The notes beneath the pieces are model-generated. The model saw nothing but the letters and a program-made list of their open reading frames with translations. It was not told the origin of the DNA and did no database searches. A stretch of 64,000 nt of DNA from Clusia tigrina. Taxonomy: Eukaryota > Arthropoda > Insecta > Diptera > Clusiidae. The stretch lies in NCBI GenBank assembly GCA_920105625.2, contig OV050032.1, positions 133,405,897-133,469,896 on the forward strand, given 5' to 3'. Below, piece after piece: positions 55,957-64,000 of the stretch. Made by a program: the position numbers and the translations under genes. The number at the start of each line of letters is the position of its first letter. The stretch's first letter is position 1.

Positions 55957-57842
55957 CTATAAGAGTACTTTGTAGTCAAGGCTTAGTTTTGAGTTTGAAT
56001 TTAAAAGCCAGTTAAGACTTGCAGCTTTTAGTTTGATGTGCGCTCTTTTCTTTTCTATACGTGTTCTCCAGGTAAGGCGTCTGTCGAGGTGAATGCCTAA
56101 ATATTTCACTTCTGTCTCCTGTGGGATAGTTTTGTTGTTGAGTATGATTGGAGAACACGTGTGTTTGTTGAGTGTAAATGTTATGTGTGTGCTTTTTTGT
56201 TCATTTACTGCGATGCGCCAGTTCAAAAGCCAGTTTTCAACCACTTGTAAATGTTCGTTGAGATCACGCGATGCTATTTGACGGTGCTTGTGGCAAGATA
56301 AAATCGCAGTGTCATCGGCAAAAGTTGAGGTGAGCAGATATTTGTTTGTTGGTAAATCTGAGGTGTATATTGTGTACAGTATCGGTCCACGAACACTTCC
56401 TTGTGGTACTCCAGCCAATATATCCATTTCTGATGAAAGGTAATCTTCACATTTAACTTGAAATCGCCTACCCTTTAAGTATGATTCCAGGATACTATGG
56501 ATATTTGAAGGCAGAAGTTTTCTTATTTTGTAGACGAGGCCCTCGTGCCACCCTTTGTCAAAGTCTTGTGCGACATCGAGCATTATTGTTTCTCCTCGAG
56601 AGCAGTATTGTTTCTCCTCGAACGCATTTCTGATTTGTGACACTAGTCGGTGTACTTGTTCAATAGTGCCATGCTTTTTTCGAAAGCCAAACTGATGGTT
56701 AGGTATTACTTTATTCTGTACCAGATATGGGGTTAATTTTGATAGCAATAATTTTTCGAATAGTTTCGAGACGACGGATAACAGGCTTATTGGTCTGTAT
56801 GACGAGACTTGCGTTGGAGTTTTGCCAGGTTTGGGTATCATGATTACGTGGGACAGTTTCCAAACTTGAGGAAAGTAACCTTGTGTAAGAATTGTGTTAA
56901 ATAATATTGTTAAATGCTTTACTGCAAACGGAGGTAGCTCCATCAACATCTTTGTGGTTATCAGATCGTGGCCTGCCGCTTTCTTTTTATTTAAAAGAGT
57001 TGAGATAAAATGCCACACTTCTTTAGGCCTCAACAGTAGGTCCATCTGGTGAATTAAGTTGTTTAATGTTGGTATTTTAAAGTTTTTTCTAGGGGGATTT
57101 GGTAGGAATGTGATTTTAAGATGTTGAGCAAAAGCTTGCCCCTTCTCCTCATTGCTTCTTGCCCATCTTTCGTCTATAAGTCTTATAGGCGAGTCCGATT
57201 CTGTAGGTTTATTCGTGTTTTTGACTGCCTTCCATAAGGAGTAGCTTGTGGATTCAAGGGGGTTCAGGTGCGAGATGTAGGCCTGTATACCTCTTTCAAT
57301 TTCGTCGCGCAATGCGTTTCGCAGTTCGTTTTTGGCTGTTGTGAATTTTTTGCTTTAGCGCTGGTGACCTGTGCTTTTGCCACAGTCGTCTGAGCCGCCT
57401 CTTTGCCGTTATCGGTCTTTCAATTTCGAATGATGTTGAGCATATTGATTTGCGTGGGATTTGGCCGTTCGGGGGTTTAGCGTGGATTGCTGCTGATACC
57501 AGTGTGCAGTTGAATGTTTGTACTGCGGAATCTACTTCATCCGGGCTTTTAGGACTACATTTATCAGAAAAGTGATTGCAAATATATTTACGGAATTTAA
57601 ACCAATTTGTTTTACCTGTTACTAATCGAAAAGGTTGGTTTATGTCTTCTGTGTATTTCCTTAGGTGCATTATAACGGGGGAATGATCTGAACTCAGCTT
57701 AAAGCATGATTCTGTAGACAGAAGTTTTTGGTGGAGTCCTTTCGTTATTGCAAAATCTAGTAAGTCCGGGATCTTCGGTTGATCCGTAGGCCAGTAAGTA
57801 GGTTTACCAGAAGACACAGTCAATTTTATTACGCCGATTCGT
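55957..57842 (-). pseudogene. jockey-2 ORF2, RT and end of endonuclease
   Basis: On the minus strand, the endonuclease end (VSSGKPTYWPTDQPKIPDLL, LSSDHSPVIMHL, 57823-57650) is followed by a frame change near 57310-57350. The RT is then open from 57312 to 55957: SYSLWKAVKNTNKPTESDSP, AAGHDLITTKM, SYRPISLLSV, NHQFGFRKKHGTIEQ, MLDVAQDFDKGWHE, GVPQGSVRGP and the catalytic STFADDTAIL. VAQDFDKGWHE differs from the usual VAQAFDKVWH, and an extra segment (RGETI) precedes it. The last motif APWYVKTINIHRD lies by the inverted duplication. Confidence 0.85.
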
Positions 57843-57844
57843 CA

Positions 57845-58258
57845 CGATGAGCGAGCTTTGGGGGCGTTCGAGAGAAAAATTCTTCGAAGTATCTATGGTC
57901 CTATATGCGTCTACGGAGAGTATCGAATCAGATGGAACAACGAGCTGTATGAGCTGTACGCCGACATTGATATAGTTCAGCGCATTAAAACACAGCGGCT
58001 GCGCTGCCTGGGACATGTTGTGCGAATGAATGAAAGTGCTCCGGCGAAAAAAGTATTTGAATCGATGCCGCCGGGTGGCGGACGCAGGAGGGGGAGACCA
58101 CCACTACGTTGGAAGGACCAAGTTCAAGAGGACCTGGCTGCACTTGGTGTTTCCAATTGGCGCCAGCGTGCGCGAAGCAGAGACGACTGGCGAAGGCTGA
58201 TAACGCGGCAATGATCAGAAATGGTTGTACGCCAATTATGATGATGATGATGATGATG
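57845..58258 (+). mobile_element. 5'-truncated RTE-type element inserted in jockey-2
   Basis: The plus strand encodes the C-terminal end of an RTE-type ORF: LGAFERKILRSIYGP, RWNNELYELYADIDIVQRIK, RLRCLGHVVRMNES and RPPLRWKDQVQEDLA, ending with TGA at 58212-58214. The 3' end is a tandem ATG/GAT repeat, typical of RTE tails. ATTCGTCA occurs on both sides (57837-57844 and 58259-58266), a clean 8-bp target duplication. The tail frame is open, so the insertion is fairly recent. Confidence 0.92.
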
Positions 58259-58266
58259 ATTCGTCA

Positions 58267-58740
58267 AGGCGTAGTATAACTGTTTACCCTTGAGATTTAT
58301 AAGGCGTGAACCCCAATGCGTATGCTTAGCGTTGTAGTCACCGGCTGCTATAAATTTTTCTTCCAACGACTTGAGAAAAATTTCAACTGAGCTGTTGTGA
58401 CAGTGTGTCTAGGTGGGCAATAAACAGATGATACCGGTATGTTGGCGTCCCAACATTGCAGGTAGATGGAGGTCGCTTGGAAGTATTCCTTGTCGTAGTT
58501 TTCTAGTGAGTGGTTTTTTATGCGGTCTTTTATAAGTATGCCTGTCCAACCTCGAGCTTTGCCATCCGGATGCAACGTTTTGTAGAACTTTTATTTAAGA
58601 CCTTTTTTTTAAAATTTTGATTTAGAGTAAGGTGAGTTTCAGAAATAAGTAATATGTATATTTTGCTGTTAATATGGAAATTTTGCACTTCAAATTGGTG
58701 CTGGCTAATACCGTTCGCGTTCCAATGACAAATTTTTAGC
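58267..58740 (-). pseudogene. jockey-2 ORF2, endonuclease N-terminal part
   Basis: The minus strand has an ATG at 58748 and MNTLKICHWNANGISQHQ, LLISETHLT, then frame changes near 58570 and 58380 around ARGWTGILIKDRIK, QCWDANIPVSSVYCPPRH and AAGDYNAKHTHWGSRLINLK. The catalytic N in GDYN and the H and W of the THWGS block are kept. The ORF1 stop and this ATG overlap as ATGA. The RTE insertion falls directly after LKGKQLYYALTN. Confidence 0.82.
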
Positions 58741-58744
58741 GTAT

Positions 58745-59072
58745 TCATTTGATTGCAAGTATGGATTTCAAAAGTTGATTTTGATTATTTATTAGTTCTT
58801 GCATCATTGATTGCATTGAGGACATGAACTGTGTCATACATTGCGTTAAGGTTAAGAGCACTGCCTCTAGATTTTGCGATTGTTTATTGGTATTAGAATT
58901 TTCAGCTAGATTTGATTTCAGTGCATTAGAATAACTCACGACAGGTGGAGAATGTTTGTCGCTGAACGTAGTCGGGATTTGGTGTAGAGGCGCTGCGCAA
59001 GTAACTTTGTGTCGATCTCTATCCTTCTGTTGGCGCATTTTATTTTTCAGCTCAGCATACAAAAATCCGCAC
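58745..59072 (-). pseudogene. jockey-2 ORF1, C-terminal end
   Basis: The minus strand encodes YAELKNKMRQQKDRDRHKVT, SYSNALKSNL and LEAVLLTLTQCMTQFMSSMQ, ending ..LLKSILAIK and TGA. It matches the end of jockey-1 ORF1. The frame loses jockey similarity upstream of 59062-59072, where the BEL-2 LTR appears to begin. Confidence 0.75.
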
Positions 59073-59324
59073 TGTACGAAGAAGCGCGAGTGAGCGTCCG
59101 GGGCATCGGCGCGGGAGACATCGCCATAAACGAAGGAGACTTCGGATTCTTCGTCTTTTGGACCTTTTCACGTAGAATCACTCTCGGTCAAACCGTCGAA
59201 CGCGCAACATTTCTCTTATATTATATGAAATTCTTAAGTTTAAGCTACAATCATATAAAATAGAACGTAAAGAAAACAATATATTAAAGCAACATACAAA
59301 TACAGTCCACCGCACAATTCAACA
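59073..59324 (+). repeat. BEL-2 5' LTR, provisional
   Basis: It runs from TGTACGAAG to ATTCAACA. The right end is followed by TTTAGCCCTCCAGCGCTGG, where many BEL elements have TTTGG and a primer site. AATAGA/ATAAAAT signals near 59256 fit an LTR. The second LTR is outside the window, so this is inference. Confidence 0.45.
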
Positions 59325-59955
59325 TTTAGCCCTCCAGCGCTGGGAAAGTTGCAGCGATTTAATTAATTTATTATTATATATATATATGTATTCAAATAAT
59401 ATACCAAGTAATATACATAGGACTGTGTTGTGTGTGTGCAGTTGTGTGTGATTTACCATATACGGTGTCCCGGTGCAAAGCGGTCTGTGAATATTTAAGT
59501 GGGGCACATTCTGCCAGCAGGTAGGCAGGTTTGATACACTTTTACTGTGCATGAGCACACACACACACGTCTTGTATATTTGAGGTCATTTTTCGCGGTC
59601 ATTCGTTTTGCCATACGTTTGGTGGCTGAGCTGGAGGGTATTTGCTGTGTTCGGTATACTGTTAACGATCTCAGTGCAAAGGGCAACGCGAAAACTAGGT
59701 CAGTAGGCAACCAGCTGCTGAACGTAAGTGAAAAAATAAACAGGGCCGGTTTAAGGTTTTGCTATTTTTTGGGTCGTATTCGTGCCCTTCGGTTAGTGCG
59801 TTTAATTGATAACGTTACAAGTCACGGTTGGATGCATTACGGTTTGAGGTGTCGGTCTGTAAACACCGGTTTGGGTTCCAGTTATATAACGGCACAATCA
59901 AGCCGTATAAACAGTCAATGTTAAGCTGCTACCGCGGGACACCCAAGTAGCCAAT
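59325..59955 (+). other. BEL-2 leader
   Basis: About 630 bp without conserved coding sequence, including a TA/AT-rich patch near 59372-59390 and TG-rich and CA-rich short repeats near 59426 and 59556. This length is normal between LTR and gag. Confidence 0.5.
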
Positions 59956-60588
59956 ATGTTGGCGCCATATATTTCGGCAGCTGACGAGCTTACGGTTTTC
60001 GTCAGCCGGTTTGAACGACTACTACCGGAGTCCCATTCTCCGTTATCGCTTCGTGCAGACGAGCTCGAATTAGAGGCCCGATGGGCTGCGCTTAAAGAGG
60101 CGAAGATAACGGCCTCTTCCGAACCCAGGATCGTCAAAGATTCTGAAACTCTCTTGGAGTCAATTGCGCAGCGCTTCGAGGCGAGCTATGACATTTTTAA
60201 GCGGGGGTCCGTACTTATCGCGGAAGCACAGCAACGTTTGGAACCGGTGGCACCTACTCCATGTCGAGGGGATTCGCGTTTGTCCGGGGGTCACAGCATT
60301 CCAGTGCCGCCGTGCGACATTCCAATATTCGAAGGGGAATATACGGAGTGGCCCGCGTTTCGCGATATGCTTAGCGCGTTGTTTATAAACAACACACGGC
60401 TCACCAACGTAGATAAGTTTTACCATTTAAATCAAAAAACTCGGGGGGAGCAGCGTGAAAATGTGTCTAAGATACAATTGTCAGAAACGGGCTTTGCGCG
60501 CGCATGGGAAAATCAAGAACACCCCACCCTGGCATCTCCAGCCGTACCCAAGTCACCATACTTCTCAAAGTTCATACGCGGCAGATAA
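59956..60588 (+). pseudogene. BEL-2 gag, truncated
   Basis: The ATG at 59956 opens 210 codons. The first part is helical and acidic (FVSRFERLLPESHSPLSL); then PPCDIPIFEGEYTEWPAFRD and RLTNVDKFYHLNQKTRGE are the BEL gag core. KIQLSETGFARAWEN follows, but the segments that normally come next, including the CCHC nucleocapsid, are absent. The frame ends at TAA 60586-60588. An internal deletion of gag is likely. Confidence 0.75.
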
Positions 60589-60699
60589 GGCGGGGCCAAG
60601 TCAAAGTCATCCGTGTGGTCGCCACTACAGCCGGGTTCTTTTGGGTACGGTTAGTTAACATATAATACCAGGGGGTTTGGTCCTTGATATCGGACCGCC

Positions 60700-62148
60700 C
60701 CCAAAAGCGCCTTAAGGTGCCGTCGCACTCGGTGCACGTTCAGGTATCGGACGTCAGCAACACCCTTGCGGGAACCGTTGCAAAGCATGCCATCTAACCT
60801 ACGGGTTTCAATTTTAGTGTTGCCTACCTTGGGAGCTGCCGCCGCTCGTGTTAAACAAAAGAGAACAGCATAAACTCACTGGTTTGTAATTAGCGGACGC
60901 CGGCACTTCACACTCAACGCAGATCGATTTGTTACTGGGGGGAGACCTATACCCTCAAGTGTTGCTTGAAGGGTTACATCGTAACATCTTCGGGACTTTA
61001 ATAGCTCAGGAAACCGTATTTGGCTGGATCCTTACGGGACCTCTACCCCCTGACCGGGTTTTCACGTTCACTACGCGAGTCCACCTGACCGAATCCGACT
61101 CGATTGATTACCTTTTGAGGCGATTTTGGAAAATCTAAGAGCCTTCACATGAGTGGAAGCTCTCCCAAACAGACCAGGAAAGTCTAGAGCTGTACTCTCA
61201 AACCACGCGTAGGGATCCATCTGGGCGCTATATAGTCTCCCTTCCATTCAAATGCGATTTTGTCCCTAACAAGTCCTTGGGGGCGTCACGCTACATAGCA
61301 CTACGGCAGTTCGAAAGAAACGCGGCACGGCTGGGAAAGAACCCAGTCGATAAAAACCAATATGATGCGGTTGTACTTGAGTATGTGGCATTAAATCACA
61401 TGGAAAAGTACTCCCGCCATCGATTGCTCCGGTGCCCAACTATCACTTGCCGCATCACGCTGTAATAAAGCCAGAGAGCACCACCACAAAATTACGTGTG
61501 GTCTTCAAAGCCTCGCAGGCAACAACTTACAGCGTCAGCCTGAACGACGTGTTGAATATAGGGCCAGCGCTACTAGCAGACCCCAACTCATCATCCAGTG
61601 GCGTATGTTTAGGTACCAAAGGCTTGTGTTCCGAAAATCTCCCAACACAGAAATTGGTAACTACGCTCTGAAAACCGTCACCTTTGGGGTGAATTGTGCT
61701 CCTTATCTCGCGATAAGGACACTTACAATTGGCAGACGATATGGAGAGCAGGTGCCCATTGGCATCGCAGGTATTGCGCAACTCCATGTACGTTGACGAC
61801 GAGTTAATAGGGACTCACGACGTGGCGACAGCTATCCAGACTCGTGATGGGCTCATTGAAAGCTTAGAGTCGGCCAGGTTCTCAATGAGGAAATGGGCAT
61901 CGAACAGTTTGGCCATACTAGCCGACATTCCTCCCGAGCACTTACTCCGGGAAGATTTCCTCAAACTACCTGAAACCAGAACCACTACCACTTTGGGCAT
62001 TACATGGAATGCGCGGAAGGACTGGTTTTATTTTCACGTGGCTGATTTGCCACCTGTAACGACATACACCAAAAGTAAGGTGCTGTCCTTAATCGCCCAA
62101 CTATTTGATCCTGGGGGGTGGGTGGCTCCTATAGTCATCACAGCCTAG
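60700..62148 (+). pseudogene. BEL-2 protease and reverse transcriptase
   Basis: Pieces in several frames: VPSHSVHVQVSDVSNTLAGT and LLLGGDLYPQVLLEGLHRNI (protease region, 60720-60990), IAQETVFGWILTGPLP, then PSGRYIVSLPFKCDF, VPNYHLPHHAVIKPESTTTK, LRVVFKASQATT, TVTFGVNCAPYLAIRTL and the catalytic NSMYVDDELIGTHD (about 61790). The thumb ends SKVLSLIAQLFDPGGWVAP and TAG at 62146-62148. FKAS replaces the usual FDAS, a change at the conserved D of motif A's neighbourhood. Stops at 61136 and elsewhere inactivate it. Confidence 0.8.
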
Positions 62149-62254
62149 ATCTTAATGCAACATATATGCTGGTTGGGACGATCCACACACCCCTTCTACT
62201 TTATCAAGGTGGAACCACTTTTTATCACAGTATCAGGCAATCTCCAAAGTACGC

Positions 62255-63145
62255 GTGCCTCGCTGGGTAAGAGCTGCGCCTGACAACGAGGGGGAGTTCC
62301 ACGCGTTTTGCGACGCATCACAGGCAGCATACTCAGCAGTCCTCTACGTTCGGTGTAAAGGAAACAATTCCGTCTCATCCCATCTGCTAGTGGCAAAATC
62401 TCGGGTGGCCACTCTGAAAACAATTTCCCTTCCACGCTTAGAGCTATGCGGGGCGACCTTACTAGAGGAGCTAATTCATCCACTTAAATCGGCGCTGAAC
62501 ATTTCCGATAACAACTTGTTTTGTTGGACGGATTCGACGATTGTGTTAGCGTGGCTTAGAAAGCCGCCCCATGTGTGGAAAGTGTGTGTGGCGAATCGTG
62601 TCTGTACCTTTCGGAGCAAGATAGGTGGGGACCACTGGCGCCACGTCCGTTCTGAGGACAACCCAGCAGACTTAGCAAGTCGAGGTGTATCCCCGGAGGC
62701 ACTTCTGGATAATACACTTCTGTGGGAAGGACCTGCCTGGCTCCAACAAGAACAGAAGCACTGGCCACTTCCGCTTGACGCAAACTCGCTCACAACCGAA
62801 GAAAAACAGCGGCCAGCTTAATGCCATGTGACGTACGTATCTGCCATCGATGACCCAATCCTACGCTTTTCATCGTTACCTCGAGCCCTACGGGTGTTAA
62901 GTTTTGCGCTGCGATTTACACGATATTGCCTCGTGAAGTATCGAAGCGAAGACCCTGTGAAAGGAGCACCGCTGACTCCCGGGGAAATCAGTGAAGTAAA
63001 CCTGCGTCTGATCGTACTAGCACAACAAATGTACTATCCCAAAGAATACCAGGCACTTGCGGCAAGTGCGCCGCTACCCCGCTCAAGCTCAATTCTGGCA
63101 CTGAATCCTTTCTTACATTCAGATGGGACCCTACGCCTCAACTGA
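62255..63145 (+). pseudogene. BEL-2 RNase H and integrase N-terminal part
   Basis: The RNase H frame (62255-62821) has GEFHAFCDASQAAYSAVLYV (first D), SLPRLELCGATLLEEL (E) and NLFCWTDSTIVLAWL (D), then ANRVCTFRSKIGGDHWRHV and EDNPADLASRGVSPE (last D). It stops at 62819-62821. The next frame (62828-63145) has LTPGEISEVNLRLIVLAQQM and PFLHSDGTLRLN, the usual lead-in to the BEL integrase. The RNase H active-site residues are all present. Confidence 0.82.
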
Positions 63146-64000
63146 AGTCGCGCCCGGACTGTACACCTGCCATTTTCAGAACGACATCTGATTATCCTTC
63201 CATATTATAGTCACTTCGCACTCTTAGCGGTGAAATTCATTCATTAAGTGTCCCTCCACGGGGGAAACCAATTAATGCTGCGGTTGGTCTGTACTCAATA
63301 CTGGATACCACGAGCGAAAACACTTATAAAAAGTACGCTCCTCCAATGCAAGATGTGCACATTGATGAAGAAACGCCAATAGTCCCAAATCATGGCCGCC
63401 GAGCGTTTAGCCATACAGGGGTGGACTTTACAGGGCCATTCGTTATCAAACATTACAAGGGATAAGCGTACCATGTGACGAAAGGATACATCTGGATCTT
63501 CGTATGCTTCGTTACGAAAGCTGTACATCTTGAGGCGACTACCTACCTGAGTACGCCTGCCTTCCTCGCAGCACTATCTCGGTTCGTCACTCGACGAGGT
63601 TGCCCATCAAAAATTTACTCTGATAACGGTAGAAACTTCGTAGGCGCCGAAAAAACTCTGAAGCTGGATATCCAGCGGATGTTGAAAGAGACGCTTGACC
63701 GAACCCTTATTGGACATTTTCACGCCCAAATAGAATTGGAATTCAACCCCCATCACGCTCCACACATGGGGGGCTTTGGGAAGCCGCGGTGGAAATATTC
63801 TAACACCACTTCAAACGTATGGCGGGGCAGCTCAAATATACACTTGATGAATTTCTAACTCTTTTAGCTCGCATAGAAGCGTGTCTCAATTCTAGGCCTA
63901 TTAGTGCTCTTTCGGAGGATCCCATGGATTGACGCCCGGCCATTTCCTGGTGGGTAGACCGATTCTAGCGCCCGCCGAACCAGAGGAGACTACGCCATTC
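63146..64000 (+). pseudogene. BEL-2 integrase, cut by window end
   Basis: After stops and a deletion in the zinc-binding part, GVDFTGPFVIKHYKG (first D, about 63420) precedes the open frame from 63475: YIWIFVCFVTKAVHLEATTY, FLAALSRFVTRRGCPSKIYS, DNGRNFVGAEKTL (second D) and NPHHAPHMGGFGKPRWK, the place of the final E region. Another frame change leads to FLTLLARIEACLNSRPISAL and a TGA near 63930. The rest lies outside the window. Confidence 0.82.

Larger units (their letters stand above)
51218..59072 (-). mobile_element. jockey-2, jockey-clade element carrying two nested insertions
   Basis: The element reads on the minus strand from the end of ORF1 (59062) to a T run at 51218-51230, the complement of its poly(A). 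Removing the Gypsy element (51256-55709) and the RTE piece (57845-58258) leaves about 3 kb with ORF1 end, endonuclease, RT and 3' UTR in order. The 5' part of ORF1 is missing, apparently displaced by BEL-2 beyond the window. Confidence 0.85.
59073..64000 (+). mobile_element. BEL-2, BEL/Pao retrotransposon, continues past window
   Basis: A probable 5' LTR is followed by gag and pol in BEL/Pao order. The element is broken by many stops and has internal deletions in gag. It differs clearly from BEL-1 in sequence and GC content. The left end coincides with loss of jockey-2 ORF1 similarity, so BEL-2 seems to have inserted there. Confidence 0.82.

Noticed and set aside
58124..58366. His-rich HHHHHHH segment that looks like a metal-binding tract
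   Set aside because: It is the reverse reading of the RTE ATG-repeat tail joined to jockey-2.

Overview
The window is eukaryotic, intron-bearing, AT-rich DNA, almost certainly from a dipteran fly. The support is the mix of element families (Penelope-like, Helitron, PIF/Harbinger, hAT, several mariner-like elements, jockey- and LOA-type non-LTR elements, one RTE piece, BEL/Pao and Gypsy LTR elements), GT-AG introns and a TATA plus TCAGT core promoter. No bacterial-type gene, operon, CRISPR array, rRNA gene or plausibly functional tRNA gene was seen. At least two thirds of the 64 kb can be assigned to mobile elements, nearly all broken by stops, frameshifts, deletions or nested insertions.

Layout. 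1-615: 3' end of a Penelope-like element with a hammerhead-like fold. 616-2270: a Helitron with recognisable ends, a large internal inverted repeat and a decayed helicase. 2393-3986: a dead hAT transposase with one intron. 4486-6532: a PIF/Harbinger unit whose MADF-BESS gene (+) and transposase gene (-) have interlocked exons. 6880-14440: a diverged tandem duplication (two long units and a short third piece) whose units each carry two opposed tRNA-like modules; one unit holds a MITE and the other a solo LTR, each absent from its sister. 14926-15138: a Helitron helicase scrap. 15150-19690: jockey-1. 19850-21952: two mariner remnants separated by long TA tracts. 22405-22562: the only plausible host coding sequence, a single minus-strand exon with good splice sites and a P-loop resembling DRC11/IQCA1-type AAA proteins.

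23068-29403: BEL-1, a full-length LTR element with tRNA-Trp primer site. 30640-33119 and 39922-about 43640: probably two halves of one env-bearing Gypsy element, split by a DNA transposon (33182-35826) that I cannot assign to a superfamily and by LOA-1 (35827-39921). Mariner-3 (42328-43618) sits in its 3' LTR. 43900-51130: Gypsy, jockey and LOA fragments on both strands. 51218-59072: jockey-2 on the minus strand, interrupted by a Gypsy element (51256-55709) in its 3' UTR and a 5'-truncated RTE copy (57845-58258) in its endonuclease. 59073-64000: BEL-2, apparently inserted into the jockey-2 gag, running off the window.

How it fits together. This is nested-transposon DNA of the kind found in heterochromatin or in giant introns. 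The isolated exon of a likely axonemal gene raises the possibility, as inference only, of a large-intron fertility-type gene, perhaps Y-linked. The best candidates for under-described biology are the CxxH transposon at 33.2-35.8 kb, the interlocked Harbinger genes, the tRNA-like tandem units and the perfect inverted duplication at 55.77-55.82 kb. All family names rest on motif recognition by eye; no database search was run.
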